Positions 7,645 to 16,805 are shown, counted from the first letter of the stretch. The stretch: 64,000 bases of DNA from JBJXFE01 sp046153875 (GCA_046153875.1 JBJXFE010000063.1:78474-142473); one strand, 5' to 3'. Notes: generated by a model from the letters alone, not told the origin. A program made the numbers and translations.

Positions 7645-8706
7645 ATGAGCAAGGCCGTGATGTTCACTGTACTTCTCGCACATTCGTTGGCGGTCGGCGC
7701 GTCGGCGCAGAGCACCATCACGCTCCGTGGAGCCGCGCGCGTGCCCGCCGCGGCTCCCATCACGCTCGCCGACGTGGCCGGGCTGGTCGGCCCGGACGCC
7801 GAGGCTCTGGCGCGCATCGTGGTGATCGCTCCCGAGTCTCGCGGCGCCCGCGTGAACGCCCCGGCCGAGCGCGTGGACGCCGACCTGGTCCGCCGCGCCA
7901 TCGACGAGCAGACCGCGAGAAACCCGGTGAACTGGGGCCGTATGACGATCGCCGGCGGCACGTGCGTGATCCTGCCGCCGCTCGACGGCTCACGCCCGGT
8001 CGCTGGCGCGGCCGCTCCGCACCCGGTCGCGGCGCCTTACGCCGGGTCCGTGCGCGCGGTCGTTGCCGCGCGGATCGCGCAGATGCTCGCCGCCGAGCCC
8101 AGCGACCTCAAGCTCACCTTCGACGATTCCGACCGCGACGTGCTGGACCTTGCCGCTGTCGGGCGCACCGTGGACGTGCGGGCCGCTGGGGTCTCCGAGC
8201 GCATGCCGATGCAGGTCACCGTCTACGAGAACGCGGGCACAGCCGGCGCGGGCGGAGGACGAATCGTCGCCGGCAAGACGGTGCGCGTCGGCGTGCAGGT
8301 GCGCCGGCCGATCGTGCTGGCCGCCGGTCCCAAGCGGCGCGGCGAGATCATCGGACCGTCGGACGTGGCGGGCGAGCTGCGCTGGGTCGGACCGGCCGTC
8401 GGGGGCTTGACGCCCGACCGCGTGATCGGCTCGGCCGTGCGCTCGCGTCTCACACCCGGCGCGGTCGTCACGGCGCAGGACGTCGAGCCGCCGCTCGTCG
8501 TCGAGAAGGGCGAGCTGGTCAGCGTCCACTGCGTCAGCGGCGCGATCGTCGTGCGGATGACCGCACGGGCGCTCGCCCCCGCCCGCGACGGCGAAATCGT
8601 GAGGCTCCAGTCGATGACGGACGAAGACCGCACGTTCTACGCCCGGATGAACGGGCGTGGGCGGGCCGTCGCCGTGACTCAGGATTCACCGGAGGTTGTT
8701 CGATGA
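7645..8706 (+). CDS. flgA: Flagellar P-ring assembly chaperone FlgA
   Basis: A 353-residue periplasmic protein that helps FlgI assemble. It has an N-terminal signal peptide (MFTVLLAHSLAVGASAQS). The C-terminal half is the SAF/FlgA domain: a GRIVAGKTVRVGVQVRRP strand, then GEIIGPSDV, VIGSAVRSRLTPGAVV and VEKGELVSVHCVSGAIVVRMTA. At 353 residues it is longer than typical FlgA (about 220-240); the N-terminal third is divergent. The ATG at 7645, behind GAGGG, is preferred over an in-frame GTG at 7618, which lies at the end of the octamer array. The stop overlaps flgH. Confidence 0.85.
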   Translation: MSKAVMFTVLLAHSLAVGASAQSTITLRGAARVPAAAPITLADVAGLVGPDAEALARIVVIAPESRGARVNAPAERVDADLVRRAIDEQTARNPVNWGRMTIAGGTCVILPPLDGSRPVAGAAAPHPVAAPYAGSVRAVVAARIAQMLAAEPSDLKLTFDDSDRDVLDLAAVGRTVDVRAAGVSERMPMQVTVYENAGTAGAGGGRIVAGKTVRVGVQVRRPIVLAAGPKRRGEIIGPSDVAGELRWVGPAVGGLTPDRVIGSAVRSRLTPGAVVTAQDVEPPLVVEKGELVSVHCVSGAIVVRMTARALAPARDGEIVRLQSMTDEDRTFYARMNGRGRAVAVTQDSPEVVR

Positions 8707-9410
8707 TGTTGCCGCCGCGTGCGCGTGTCACCTTCGGTGCGATCGTGCTGGCCCTCGCCGCCGTCGCGCCGACCGCCTCCGGGCAGAGCCTGTTCCTCAT
8801 CCAGCCCCCGCCGCCGCCGATCGGAGAGGACGAGGTCTACGACCCCTCGGCCCCGCTTTACGCCATGAGCCTCTTCGCCGTGGAGCCCCCTCAGCCGCGC
8901 AGCTACCGCGTGCACGACCAGGTGACGATCGTCATCGACGAGACGACGCGTCAGCAGGCCCAGCAGAGCCTCAAGACGGAGAAGGAGTACGACATCCAGG
9001 CCGCGCTGGCGAAGTTCCCCAGCATCCGCAATCTGCTGGAGTTCCAGCTCACCAACGGCGACGACAGCACGCTCGCCGAGCTCGACCTGACCGGGCAGAA
9101 CGACTTCAACGGCAAGGGCACCTACCTGCGCAACGACCGCTTCAACGCGAAGATCACCGCCGAGATCATCGACGTGAAGCCCAACGGCACCCTGGTGCTC
9201 GAGGCCCGCAAAGAGATCCGCAAGGATGAGGAGGTCCAGTTCCTCCTGCTCAGCGGCGTCTGCCGGCGCGACGACGTGACCAACGCCAACACGGTTCTCT
9301 CCAGCCAGCTTGCGAACCTCACTCTGATCAGCCGCAACGAGGGCCAGGTGAAGGACTCGGCCACGAGGGGCCTGATCCCGCGCGTGCTGGAGTTCCTCTT
9401 CGCGTTCTGA
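8703..9410 (+). CDS. flgH: Flagellar L-ring protein FlgH
   Basis: A 235-residue outer-membrane L-ring protein. The start (tandem ATGs at 8703 and 8706 behind GGAGG at 8691-8695) overlaps the flgA stop. Family features: YRVHDQVTIVIDE, FNGKGTYLRNDRFNAKITAEIIDVKPNGTLVLEA, LLSGVCRRDDV and LISRNEGQVKDSATRGLIPRVLEFLF. The signal region (about 10-29) ends ASGQS with no lipobox cysteine, although FlgH is usually a lipoprotein. A Pro-rich stretch follows the signal. Confidence 0.9.
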   Translation: MMLPPRARVTFGAIVLALAAVAPTASGQSLFLIQPPPPPIGEDEVYDPSAPLYAMSLFAVEPPQPRSYRVHDQVTIVIDETTRQQAQQSLKTEKEYDIQAALAKFPSIRNLLEFQLTNGDDSTLAELDLTGQNDFNGKGTYLRNDRFNAKITAEIIDVKPNGTLVLEARKEIRKDEEVQFLLLSGVCRRDDVTNANTVLSSQLANLTLISRNEGQVKDSATRGLIPRVLEFLFAF

Positions 9411-9488
9411 GTCCCGGGCTCCGCGCCCCGGAGTCTCCGTGGTTTGTCCCCTGTCCCCGGCACGCCGTTCGCGTGAAGGCCTCCCGAG

Positions 9489-10616
9489 ATGTCGCACGCC
9501 AATCACACGCGCACGTCGCACGCTGTCGCGGCCGGTCTTGCGCTCCTGGGGGCAGTCTTCGCGTTCGTCGCGGCCGCTGCCGGCACGACCGTCGGCGAGA
9601 TCGCGCGCATCCAGGGCCAGGGCGAGTCCATCATCGCCGGGCTCGGGCTCGTGGTCGGGCTCCCCGGGACCGGCGACGCGGGCAAGGACCTGGTGATCGC
9701 CCGGCCGCTCGCCGAGGTCTACCGCAACAACGGAATCCCGGTCCCCGACCTGTCCGACCTGAAGAACGCCAAGACCGTCGCGCTGGTCTGGGTCACCTGC
9801 ACCATCTCCGAGAGCGGAGCCCGCACGGACGACACGTTCGACTGCGCCGTGATGGCCCAGCACAGCGCCAAGAGCCTCAAGGGGGGACGGCTGATCGTGA
9901 CACCCCTGCGGCACACCTACCGCGGCGGCGAGGTCTACGGGTTCGCCGAGGGGGAGATGATCATCGAGGACACGACGACGCCCACGGTCGCGCGCGTCCG
10001 CCACGGCGTACGCATGATCCGCGACGTGAACACCGGGCGCATCCCCGGCGACTCGTTCACGCTGGTTCTGCGCCCGTACTTCTCCGGCTGGCCCGCCGCG
10101 TCGTCTATCGCCGCACAGATCACGCAGGAGGTCTACGGCCGCCCAGACAACGAGCTCGGGTCGCTCCCGCCCGTGGCGACGGTGCTGGACGATCGCACCG
10201 TGCGGATCGACATCCCCGAGGCCGAGCGCGGCAACCGGGCCGGTTTCGTGGCCGACGTGATGTCCACCCGGATCGACTCGGCCCTGCTCAAGCTGCCCGC
10301 GCAGGTGGTGTGCAACGGGCGGACGGGCGCGATCATCGTGACCGGTGATGTCGAGATCAGCCCCGCGGCCATCACCCACAAGGACCTCACGATCACGACG
10401 ACGATCCCCACGCCGGTGCCGACGGCCGCCAACCCTTTGCTGGAAACAGCCCGCTGGACGGACGCCGGCACGCGGCTCAACCCGGTGGAGAGGGCCAAGC
10501 TCCAGGACCTGCTCGCGGTGTTCAAGCAACTGAACATCCCGGTCACGGAGCAGATCGCTGTGCTGGAAATGCTGCACAAGGGCGGGCAGCTGCAGGCCCG
10601 GCTGATCCTGGATTGA
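9489..10616 (+). CDS. flgI: Flagellar P-ring protein FlgI
   Basis: A 375-residue periplasmic protein forming the P ring around the rod. The signal peptide (about residues 12-33) is followed by the family opening VGEIARIQGQGESIIAGLGLVVGL, and later by IDSALLKLPAQVVCNGRTGAIIVTGDVEISPAAITH and the C-terminal helix LDLLAVFKQLNIP-type region (LQDLLAVFKQLNIPVTEQIAVLEMLHKGGQLQA). The C-terminal KLQ..L..L...G motif is diagnostic. Length fits the family. It is separated by 78 bp from flgH, and the flgJ-like gene starts two bases after its stop. Confidence 0.95.
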   Translation: MSHANHTRTSHAVAAGLALLGAVFAFVAAAAGTTVGEIARIQGQGESIIAGLGLVVGLPGTGDAGKDLVIARPLAEVYRNNGIPVPDLSDLKNAKTVALVWVTCTISESGARTDDTFDCAVMAQHSAKSLKGGRLIVTPLRHTYRGGEVYGFAEGEMIIEDTTTPTVARVRHGVRMIRDVNTGRIPGDSFTLVLRPYFSGWPAASSIAAQITQEVYGRPDNELGSLPPVATVLDDRTVRIDIPEAERGNRAGFVADVMSTRIDSALLKLPAQVVCNGRTGAIIVTGDVEISPAAITHKDLTITTTIPTPVPTAANPLLETARWTDAGTRLNPVERAKLQDLLAVFKQLNIPVTEQIAVLEMLHKGGQLQARLILD

Positions 10617-10618
10617 AC

Positions 10619-11077
10619 ATGGTGCACTCGATCCCAACGACCCCGGCTCATGGCGCAGGCGCCCCACCTGCGATTGCTCCCCCCACGTTTCAGTGGGAGC
10701 ACGCGCCGTCACTCGGTGGGCTTGCCGAGGAGCAACGCTCGTTCGCCGCGGTGCTGGCCCGCGGGCAGAGCGCGAACACGATGACGCCGCAGGCGAAGGC
10801 CCGCGAGGCCGCCATGCAGCTCGTCGCCGTCGCGCTCGTGCAGCCGATCCTCAAGGAGCTGCGTGACACGAACTCCGCGGCCCCGCCGTTCGCACCCACG
10901 CAGGGGGAGCAGCAGTTTCGCGCACTGATGGATGCCGAGCTTGCGCAGCGGGTGGTCCAGGCCGCGAGGTTCCCTCTGGTGGACCGGCTGGCACAGGAAC
11001 TGCTCGACCGTGCGGAGCGGGCGAACCCCACGACGCCGGAACCCGGGGCCATGTCTGGCGCCGAGACGGGCGCGTAG
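10619..11077 (+). CDS. flgJ: Rod-binding protein, FlgJ N-terminal-like
   Basis: A 152-residue protein equivalent to the rod-capping half of FlgJ, without the C-terminal muramidase domain. The segment AREAAMQLVAVALVQPILKELRDTN, followed by GEQQFRALMDAELAQRVVQAARFPLVDRLAQELL, has the layout of the rod-binding domain (A...F....L...Lk..R ... m.D..la). Position directly after flgI supports the call. An overlapping TTG start at 10613 would couple it to flgI; the ATG at 10619 is used here. A separate hydrolase would be needed to open peptidoglycan; none is visible. Confidence 0.7.
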   Translation: MVHSIPTTPAHGAGAPPAIAPPTFQWEHAPSLGGLAEEQRSFAAVLARGQSANTMTPQAKAREAAMQLVAVALVQPILKELRDTNSAAPPFAPTQGEQQFRALMDAELAQRVVQAARFPLVDRLAQELLDRAERANPTTPEPGAMSGAETGA

Positions 11078-11093
11078 AACGAAGGAGCAGAAC

Positions 11094-11648
11094 GTGGCGC
11101 TGCAATCTCCCCCCAGACCCACCCCGGCCCGGTCCATCGCCGTGAAGGCCTCGGCGCCCTCCCCGGTCGGACCGGCCGAGGTCGAGGCGCTGCTGTGCGA
11201 CCTCGTTGCGGCGTATGAATCGCTCGGCGCGCTGGCCGGGGAGCACCGGGCCGCCATCTCGCGAGCCGACGGAGACGCCGTCGAGGTGTGCGCGCGGCGC
11301 GAAGCGGAACTGGCCTCGCGGCTCGCGGAACTCGAGTTGCGACGGCGCGCCGTAGCCGGGCCGGGCGGGGCTGAGGGTCAGCGTGTGACCATGTGCAGCG
11401 TGATCGAGCGGCTTCCCGAGCCGGCGCGTGGTCGTGCCGCGGCGAGCGCCGATCGCCTGCGCGACCTCGTCAAGAAGGTCCAGCGCGACTACCGCACGAT
11501 CCGCGAAGCGACGCGGTCCATCGTGGCGCACATCGACGGACTGGTCCAGCAGGTGAATCGGCGGCTCAACAGCGCGAGCACGTATGGGCCGGCCGGTCGC
11601 GTCGACGCGCCCGGGCCGGTCGCGTGCGGGATCGACCTGACGCATTGA
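11094..11648 (+). CDS. flgN: FlgN-like export chaperone
   Basis: A 184-residue, mostly helical cytoplasmic protein, probably the chaperone for FlgK and FlgL, whose genes follow. It starts at a GTG behind AAGGAG (11082-11087). The core is VEALLCDLVAAYESLGALAGEHRAAI with a long heptad-like helix (CARREAELASRLAELELRRR), and a second helix near DLVKKVQRDYRTIREATRSIVAHIDGLV. FlgN proteins are helical, about 140 residues, and low in sequence identity, so the call rests on helix layout plus position. Its stop is 20 bp before flgK. Confidence 0.65.
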   Translation: MALQSPPRPTPARSIAVKASAPSPVGPAEVEALLCDLVAAYESLGALAGEHRAAISRADGDAVEVCARREAELASRLAELELRRRAVAGPGGAEGQRVTMCSVIERLPEPARGRAAASADRLRDLVKKVQRDYRTIREATRSIVAHIDGLVQQVNRRLNSASTYGPAGRVDAPGPVACGIDLTH

Positions 11649-11668
11649 GGAGGAGGTTTGTCCCCGCC

Positions 11669-13408
11669 ATGGGCCTGACGAGTTCATTCTGGATCGGCGC
11701 GTCGGCGCTCAACGCAAGCCAGGTCGCCCTGCAGGTCACGGGCAACAACCTGGCGAATGCGGCCACTCCGGGTTACACCCGTCAGATCGCGCGGATGTCG
11801 CCGCAGCGCTCGCAGCAGCTTTCGCCCCGCACGTCGGTCGGGCAGGGCGTCCGCGTCGCCGAAGTCCGGCGCCAGATCGACGAGGCGCTCCAGGCGCGGC
11901 TCTGGGGCGGCATCTCCACGGAGGCCCAGGCCGCGCAGCAGTTGGGGGTGCTCTCGCAACTGGAGTCCACGCTCAACGAGCTCTCGGGCCAGGACCTGTC
12001 CACAGAGCTACGCGAGTTCTTTAATGTATGGTCCGAGCGTGCCAACCTGAGCGAGTCCAGCGCCGTCGTCGTGCAGCAGGGGGAACGGCTGGCCAACTTC
12101 GTGCAGCGGCTCCGGGCCGACCTCGTGGACCAGCGCGGGCAGGTTGACCGTCAGCTCGGGTCGCAGGTCGATCGCGCCGGCGCGCTGCTGGACGAGATCG
12201 CCGGGCTGAACGTCGAGATCGCGCGGGTCGAGGGCGGCGGGGGCGGCACGGCCAACGCCCTGCGCGACCGGCGCGACACGCTCGTCACCGAGCTCAGCGG
12301 CTTCATCGACGTGAACACCGTCGAGCGCGACACGGGGACGATCGACGTGCTGGTCGGCTCGATCCCGGTTGTGCTGGGCAACATGGCGCGCGGGCTGACG
12401 CTGCGGAGCGAGACCGTGGATGGTGAGACGCGCGTGGCGGTGGCGGTGCGCGACGACGGGAGTGAGCTGAACGTCCAGGGGGGGACGATCGGCGGTCTTC
12501 TCGCCGCCCGCGGCGGGGGTGTCGACGCGTCCATCGCCGAGCTCGACGGTATCGCCTCGCAGCTCATCTTCGAGGTCAACCGTGTTCACAGCACGGGGAC
12601 GAACGCGACGGGGCTCAAGACCACCACCGGCTCGCTCGGCTTCTCGGCCGCGGATCGCCTGCTCGCGCTGAACGATCCCGACAACACCGCGACCGGCTCG
12701 CTGCCGTTCCGCGCGGTCAACGGCGGGTTCCTCGTGCGGGTCAAGCAGTCGGCGACCGGAGCCGTCGAAGAGGTCTTCGTCAAGGTGGACCTGGACGGAC
12801 GCGACGCCTCCGGCGCCCCGGGCTTCGACGACGACGCCACCGCCGAGGGGGTTCGCGCGGCGATCGACGCGGTGGACGGCGTGCGTGCGTCCTTCACGGC
12901 GGACGGCAGGCTGAAGGTGGACGCGGAGGCGGGGTTCGAGTTCTCGTTCCGTGACGACACCTCGGGCGCGCTGGCGGTCCTGGGAGTCAACTCCTATTTC
13001 ACGGGGCGGGACGCGGGCGACATCGCGGTCCGCGGGGCCCTCGCCTCCAACCCCACGCTGCTTCTGGCCGGACGGATCGTCAACGGCACCCTCGTGGAGA
13101 ACGCCAACGCGATGCGGATTGTCGCCGTGGCCGACAAGACGCTGAGCCAGCTCGGCGGGCGGAGCATCGGCGGCGCCTGGTCCGACCACGTGCAGCGCGT
13201 CGGCGCGAGCACCCAGTCGGCCCTGACGCGGTCCGACGCCGCCACGCTCGTCCGCGAAGGCCTCGACGCGCAGCGTGCGGCCGTCAGCGGCGTCAGCATC
13301 GACGAGGAGTCGGTCAACATGATCGCGCTCCAGCGGCAGTATCAGGGGGCGGCCCGGTTCATCGGCGTGATCGACGAGCTGACCCAGACCCTCATCAACC
13401 TCGTGTAG
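11669..13408 (+). CDS. flgK: Flagellar hook-associated protein 1, FlgK
   Basis: A 579-residue hook-filament junction protein. The N-terminus has the axial-protein signature ASQVALQVTGNNLANAATPGYTRQ. RQIDEALQARLWG, a long coiled region (about 100-190) and LRDRRDTLVTELSGFIDV follow. The C-terminus has SGVSIDEESVNMIALQRQYQGAARFIGVIDELTQTLINL, the canonical FlgK end. A strong ribosome site (AGGAGGAGG, 11648-11656) precedes the ATG with slightly long spacing. flgL starts 8 bp downstream. Confidence 0.95.
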   Translation: MGLTSSFWIGASALNASQVALQVTGNNLANAATPGYTRQIARMSPQRSQQLSPRTSVGQGVRVAEVRRQIDEALQARLWGGISTEAQAAQQLGVLSQLESTLNELSGQDLSTELREFFNVWSERANLSESSAVVVQQGERLANFVQRLRADLVDQRGQVDRQLGSQVDRAGALLDEIAGLNVEIARVEGGGGGTANALRDRRDTLVTELSGFIDVNTVERDTGTIDVLVGSIPVVLGNMARGLTLRSETVDGETRVAVAVRDDGSELNVQGGTIGGLLAARGGGVDASIAELDGIASQLIFEVNRVHSTGTNATGLKTTTGSLGFSAADRLLALNDPDNTATGSLPFRAVNGGFLVRVKQSATGAVEEVFVKVDLDGRDASGAPGFDDDATAEGVRAAIDAVDGVRASFTADGRLKVDAEAGFEFSFRDDTSGALAVLGVNSYFTGRDAGDIAVRGALASNPTLLLAGRIVNGTLVENANAMRIVAVADKTLSQLGGRSIGGAWSDHVQRVGASTQSALTRSDAATLVREGLDAQRAAVSGVSIDEESVNMIALQRQYQGAARFIGVIDELTQTLINLV

Positions 13409-13416
13409 CCCCACCC

Positions 13417-15477
13417 ATGAGCTCCATCCCCGCCAACCTGACGCGCGTTCCGAACCTGCTCGTGTCGCGCAGCGCGCTGGGGAACCTCTCGCGGACGAGT
13501 ATCGCGCTCTTCCGTGTGCAGACCCAGATCGCGACGGGGCGGGCCGTAAACCGCTTCAGTGACGACGCGGTCAAGGCGGCCGCCATCGGCGTCCTCGACG
13601 ACCGGCTGGAGCGCGCCGCCCAACGCACCCGCAATCTCCAGCACGCCGACTCGTCGCTGACCACGCTCGACCAGGCCCTGGGCGACGCGAGCGACCTGAT
13701 CCTGGACGCGAAGGAGATCGCCTCGACCCAGGTGAACCTCGGCTCGACGCCCGAGGAGCGGGCGTCCCAGGCTCTGGTCGTCGGGTCGCTGATCCAGAGC
13801 CTCCTGTCCATCGTCAACCGCGAGGGCGTAGCGGGGGCGATCTTCGGCGCGAGCACGCCCGGCGTCGCGCCCGTCCAGGAACTGCTCGGGTCGTTCCGCT
13901 ATGCCGCGCAGGGCGGCGGGCTGCTGACCGACCTGGGCGACCTCGAGAGCGTCCCGATCACCATGGGTCCCAACGCCCTCGGCGCGACCTCCGCCCGCGT
14001 CATCGGCGACGTCGACCTCGACCCCGTCCTCACCGGGGACGTGCGCCTGTCGGAACTCGGTGGTGCGCGAGGGCTTGGCGTCGCGCTCGGCGAGATCGAG
14101 TTCAGCTTCGACGGCGGGCCGCGGACGCGCATCGACCTCTCCGGCGCCGAGACCGCCCAGGACGTTTCCGACGCCATCACCGTCGCGCTCCAGGACTACG
14201 AGGCCGCCAACACCGTGGCGATCCTCGGGCCCGGCGGCGTGGGGTTCGACGGCGGGTCGTTCGCTATCGACGTCGCCGCGGCCGCGACGGGGCCGGACCC
14301 GGACCTGAGGTTTTTCGACGTCGGCGCGGGCGTGGCGGCCCAGGACCTGGGCATGGCCGGGCAGCCCGCGGTGGCGTTCAGCGCGACGAGTGCCACCGGC
14401 CTCGACACCGATCCGCGCCTGACGTCCCGTACCCCGATCGCGGACATGGACGGGTTGACCGGGCCTCTCGGCGCGATCCGCGTGAAGAATCTCGGACAGA
14501 CGCGGGTGATTGATCTCTCCGCGGCGGTCACGCTCGGGGACATGAAGAACCTGATCGACGGCGCCGGGCTGGCCCTGCGCCTGGAGATCAACGAGGACGG
14601 CGCGGGGATCAACATCGTGAACGAGGCCGCCGGCGGGCGAGCCCAGGCCATGGCGATCGAGGAGGTCCCGGGGGAGGGCTTGACCGCCACGCGCCTGGGC
14701 ATCCGTTCGATGACGGGCTCGACCCGATTGACGGACTTCAACGACGGGCAGGGCGTCCGGCTCGTCCACGGGTCGGTCAACCCCGTTACCGGTTCGCCCG
14801 AGCCGAGCCTGGACGTGGACTTCGCGATCACACTCGGCGACTCGGGCGGCACCGAGATCACCGTGGACCTGCGCCCGCAGGACCTCCTGAGTGTCCAGAC
14901 CGTCATCGACCGGATCAACGCCGAGGCGGCCGCGCAGGGCGCGAGCGTCCCCGCGGATTTCGAAGCGGTGCTGGGCGACGGGGCGAACGGTATTGAGCTG
15001 CGCCAGAGCCAGACCTTCCCGAGCGCCCTGACGGTGGAGCGGCGGAACAACTCAGCCGCGGCCGAGGACCTGGGGCTGCTGGACGGCACGTTCGATCTGC
15101 CGACCGGCACGTTCCGCGCGGAGGACCGCGCGACCGTGCGCGTGGACAGCCTGTTCACGGCCCTGGTGGACCTGCGCGACGCCCTGGCGGAGAACAACAC
15201 GTCTGGCATCACGCTTGCGGGGGAGAAGGTGGAAGCGTTCGTGGATCGCGTCGCCCAGGGGCGCGCGCTCGTGGGCGGCTTCGCGGCACGGGTGGAGTCG
15301 TCGACGCGGCGGCTGGAGGATCAGACCGTGCTGGACGAAGCGACGCGGAGCGGGTTGGCCGACCTGGACTACACGGAGGCCGCGGTGCGGCTGAGCATGC
15401 TCCAGACCCAGCTCCAGGCGGGCCTCGCGGTGACGGCGATCGCATCGTCGATGACTCTGCTGGATTACCTCAGGTAG
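13417..15477 (+). CDS. flgL: Flagellar hook-associated protein 3, FlgL (large form)
   Basis: A 686-residue flagellin-homologous junction protein, about twice the usual FlgL length. The N-terminal D0/D1 helices are recognisable: LLVSRSALGNLSRTSIALFRVQTQIATGRAVNRFSDDAVKAAAIGVLDDRLERAAQRTRNLQHADSSL is spread over about 10-85. The C-terminal partner helix ends SMLQTQLQAGLAVTAIASSMTLLDYLR. The additional central 400 residues carry several flagellin-IN-like modules (for example LGEIEFSFDGGPRTRIDLSGAETAQDVSDAI and a second around LGAIRVKNLGQTRVIDLSAAVTLGDM), likely forming surface domains. No ribosome site is visible in the 8-bp gap, so translation is probably coupled to flgK. Confidence 0.9.
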   Translation: MSSIPANLTRVPNLLVSRSALGNLSRTSIALFRVQTQIATGRAVNRFSDDAVKAAAIGVLDDRLERAAQRTRNLQHADSSLTTLDQALGDASDLILDAKEIASTQVNLGSTPEERASQALVVGSLIQSLLSIVNREGVAGAIFGASTPGVAPVQELLGSFRYAAQGGGLLTDLGDLESVPITMGPNALGATSARVIGDVDLDPVLTGDVRLSELGGARGLGVALGEIEFSFDGGPRTRIDLSGAETAQDVSDAITVALQDYEAANTVAILGPGGVGFDGGSFAIDVAAAATGPDPDLRFFDVGAGVAAQDLGMAGQPAVAFSATSATGLDTDPRLTSRTPIADMDGLTGPLGAIRVKNLGQTRVIDLSAAVTLGDMKNLIDGAGLALRLEINEDGAGINIVNEAAGGRAQAMAIEEVPGEGLTATRLGIRSMTGSTRLTDFNDGQGVRLVHGSVNPVTGSPEPSLDVDFAITLGDSGGTEITVDLRPQDLLSVQTVIDRINAEAAAQGASVPADFEAVLGDGANGIELRQSQTFPSALTVERRNNSAAAEDLGLLDGTFDLPTGTFRAEDRATVRVDSLFTALVDLRDALAENNTSGITLAGEKVEAFVDRVAQGRALVGGFAARVESSTRRLEDQTVLDEATRSGLADLDYTEAAVRLSMLQTQLQAGLAVTAIASSMTLLDYLR

Positions 15478-15502
15478 TTGCGGCGGCGGGTGGCGTGTGG
15501 GC

Positions 15503-15721
15503 CGGGCGTTCCGCCCGTGCAGGAGGGTTGGTGTCACGGGCGGCTCGCCCGTGCGGACGACGGACCGGGTTGACGCCCGTCGCGTCGGATTTCCCGGGGG
15601 ACCCGCATCGGCCGTGGGCCCGGGCTGAACGGCGGCGCCGCGTTCCGAGCGGCGAAGGAGCCGTGCGGTCGATGGTCTTCGAGGCCGTCGCCGCCGGCGC
15701 ACACCGGTCTGGAGACCGGTG
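15503..15721. repeat. Cluster of three short palindromes between flgL and fliW
   Basis: The 289-bp gap holds three perfect hairpins: CGGGCG/CGCCCG (15503-15517), CACGGGCG/CGCCCGTG with a 3-nt loop (15535-15553), and CACCGGTCT/AGACCGGTG with a 2-nt loop (15702-15721). None is followed by a T tract. Similar palindromes occur at 18546-18562 and 44694-44716, so they look like a dispersed repeat class rather than terminators. Confidence 0.75.
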
Positions 15722-15766
15722 CCGTCGGGATTCAGCGCGATGGATCGGCCGAGTTCGGAGCGTGCC

Positions 15767-16213
15767 ATGGACGTGCGGACGACACGGTTCGGGACGGTGC
15801 GGATCGCGGACGACCGCGTGGTCACCTTCCCCAGGGGGCTCCTGGGTTTCCCGCGGGCGACACGGTACTGCCTGCTCGAGCCCGGGGATGACGCCGCGTT
15901 TTTCTGGCTTCAGTCGATCGACGAGCCCAGCCTGGCGTTCGTGGTCACGGACCCGAGCCTGTTCCTGGGCGACTACTCGGTGCCGATCCGGCCCGAGCAG
16001 GCGTCCGACCTGGCGCTCGACACGCTCGAGGATGCGCAGGTCTTCGTCATCGTGAACAAGGTGGACCAGCAGCTCACCGGCAACCTCCAGGGCCCGCTCG
16101 TGGTGAACACGAAGACACGGGTGGGGGAGCAGCTTGTGCTGGCCGAGAAGCGCTGGACGACGCGGCACCCGCTGGTGCGCGTGGACGCCGCGGCGCGGGC
16201 CGCGTCGGCGTGA
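15767..16213 (+). CDS. fliW: Flagellar assembly factor FliW
   Basis: A 148-residue cytoplasmic regulator. In bacteria with FliW it binds flagellin and, when free, binds CsrA to relieve repression of flagellin mRNA. Family features: TTRFGTVRIADDRVVTFPRGLLGFP, AFFWLQSIDEPSLAFVVTDP, and DAQVFVIVNKVDQQLTGNLQGPLVVNTKTRVGEQLVL. Length is typical (about 145). The ATG at 15767 has GGAG six bases upstream. csrA follows 130 bp later and flagellin after that, the standard arrangement for this circuit. Confidence 0.93.
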   Translation: MDVRTTRFGTVRIADDRVVTFPRGLLGFPRATRYCLLEPGDDAAFFWLQSIDEPSLAFVVTDPSLFLGDYSVPIRPEQASDLALDTLEDAQVFVIVNKVDQQLTGNLQGPLVVNTKTRVGEQLVLAEKRWTTRHPLVRVDAAARAASA

Positions 16214-16343
16214 GCGCTCCGGGCGCGCCGCCGGACGGACCCGGCGGCCAGCGCGCCCCTTCGGAGCGGATGGTGCGGAGAGATCGGAAGCCAGCCGGGG
16301 ACGCGCCGCGCGCCCCCGGGGACCAGCGAGGAAGGAGCCGACG

Positions 16344-16703
16344 ATGCTGGTGCTCTCACGTCAGCGCGACGAAACGATCATGATCGGCGACGAGATCGAG
16401 ATCACGATCGTGGATATCCGGGGCGACAAGGTCCGCCTCGGGATCACCGCGCCGACCCGGATCGCCGTTCACCGCAAGGAGGTGTACGAGGCGATCAAAC
16501 GCGAAAACGAGCACGCCGCCAAGTTTCAGAACGGCGTGCATCAGGGGGAGCTCGACGCCGCGGGGCGCGCGGTCGCGCCGGGGCCCGGCAAGACCCGATC
16601 CCGCCCCGCGTCGCGCCTGGCGGCCCGGGCCGAGCCCGCCGCCCCCGAGCCACCGGGGCGGCCCGTGGAGACGCGCCCCGCGCCGCTGGGGGTTCATCCA
16701 TGA
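16344..16703 (+). CDS. csrA: Carbon storage regulator CsrA with C-terminal extension
   Basis: A 119-residue RNA-binding translational regulator. The first 60 residues are canonical: MLVLSRQRDETIMIGDEIEITIVDIRGDKVRLGITAPTRIAVHRKEVYEAI, split here only by wording. CsrA is usually 60-75 residues; this one has some 45 additional residues rich in Pro, Ala and Arg that look disordered. A ribosome site (GGAAGGAG) precedes the ATG. Genetic linkage with fliW and flagellin supports a role in controlling filament synthesis. The extension could modify FliW or RNA contacts, which is speculation. Confidence 0.93.
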   Translation: MLVLSRQRDETIMIGDEIEITIVDIRGDKVRLGITAPTRIAVHRKEVYEAIKRENEHAAKFQNGVHQGELDAAGRAVAPGPGKTRSRPASRLAARAEPAAPEPPGRPVETRPAPLGVHP

Positions 16704-16792
16704 CCACCGGTCGGCCATCATCCACCCGTTCTCATCGTCGCCGCGGCCCGTGCGCCCGGCGGATCACGACCCCCCGCCCCGTAGCCTCAATC

Positions 16793-16800
16793 ACGGAGGA
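16793..16800 (+). promoter_or_regulatory. Flagellin-1 ribosome site embedded in a CsrA-type ANGGA motif
   Basis: ACGGAGGA at 16793-16800 combines the ANGGA core recognised by CsrA with the GGAGG ribosome site, five bases before the ATG. A CsrA dimer bound here would block initiation. The second flagellin gene has the same arrangement (ATGGAGGT, 18709-18716). Confidence 0.5.
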
Positions 16801-16805
16801 TTGCA

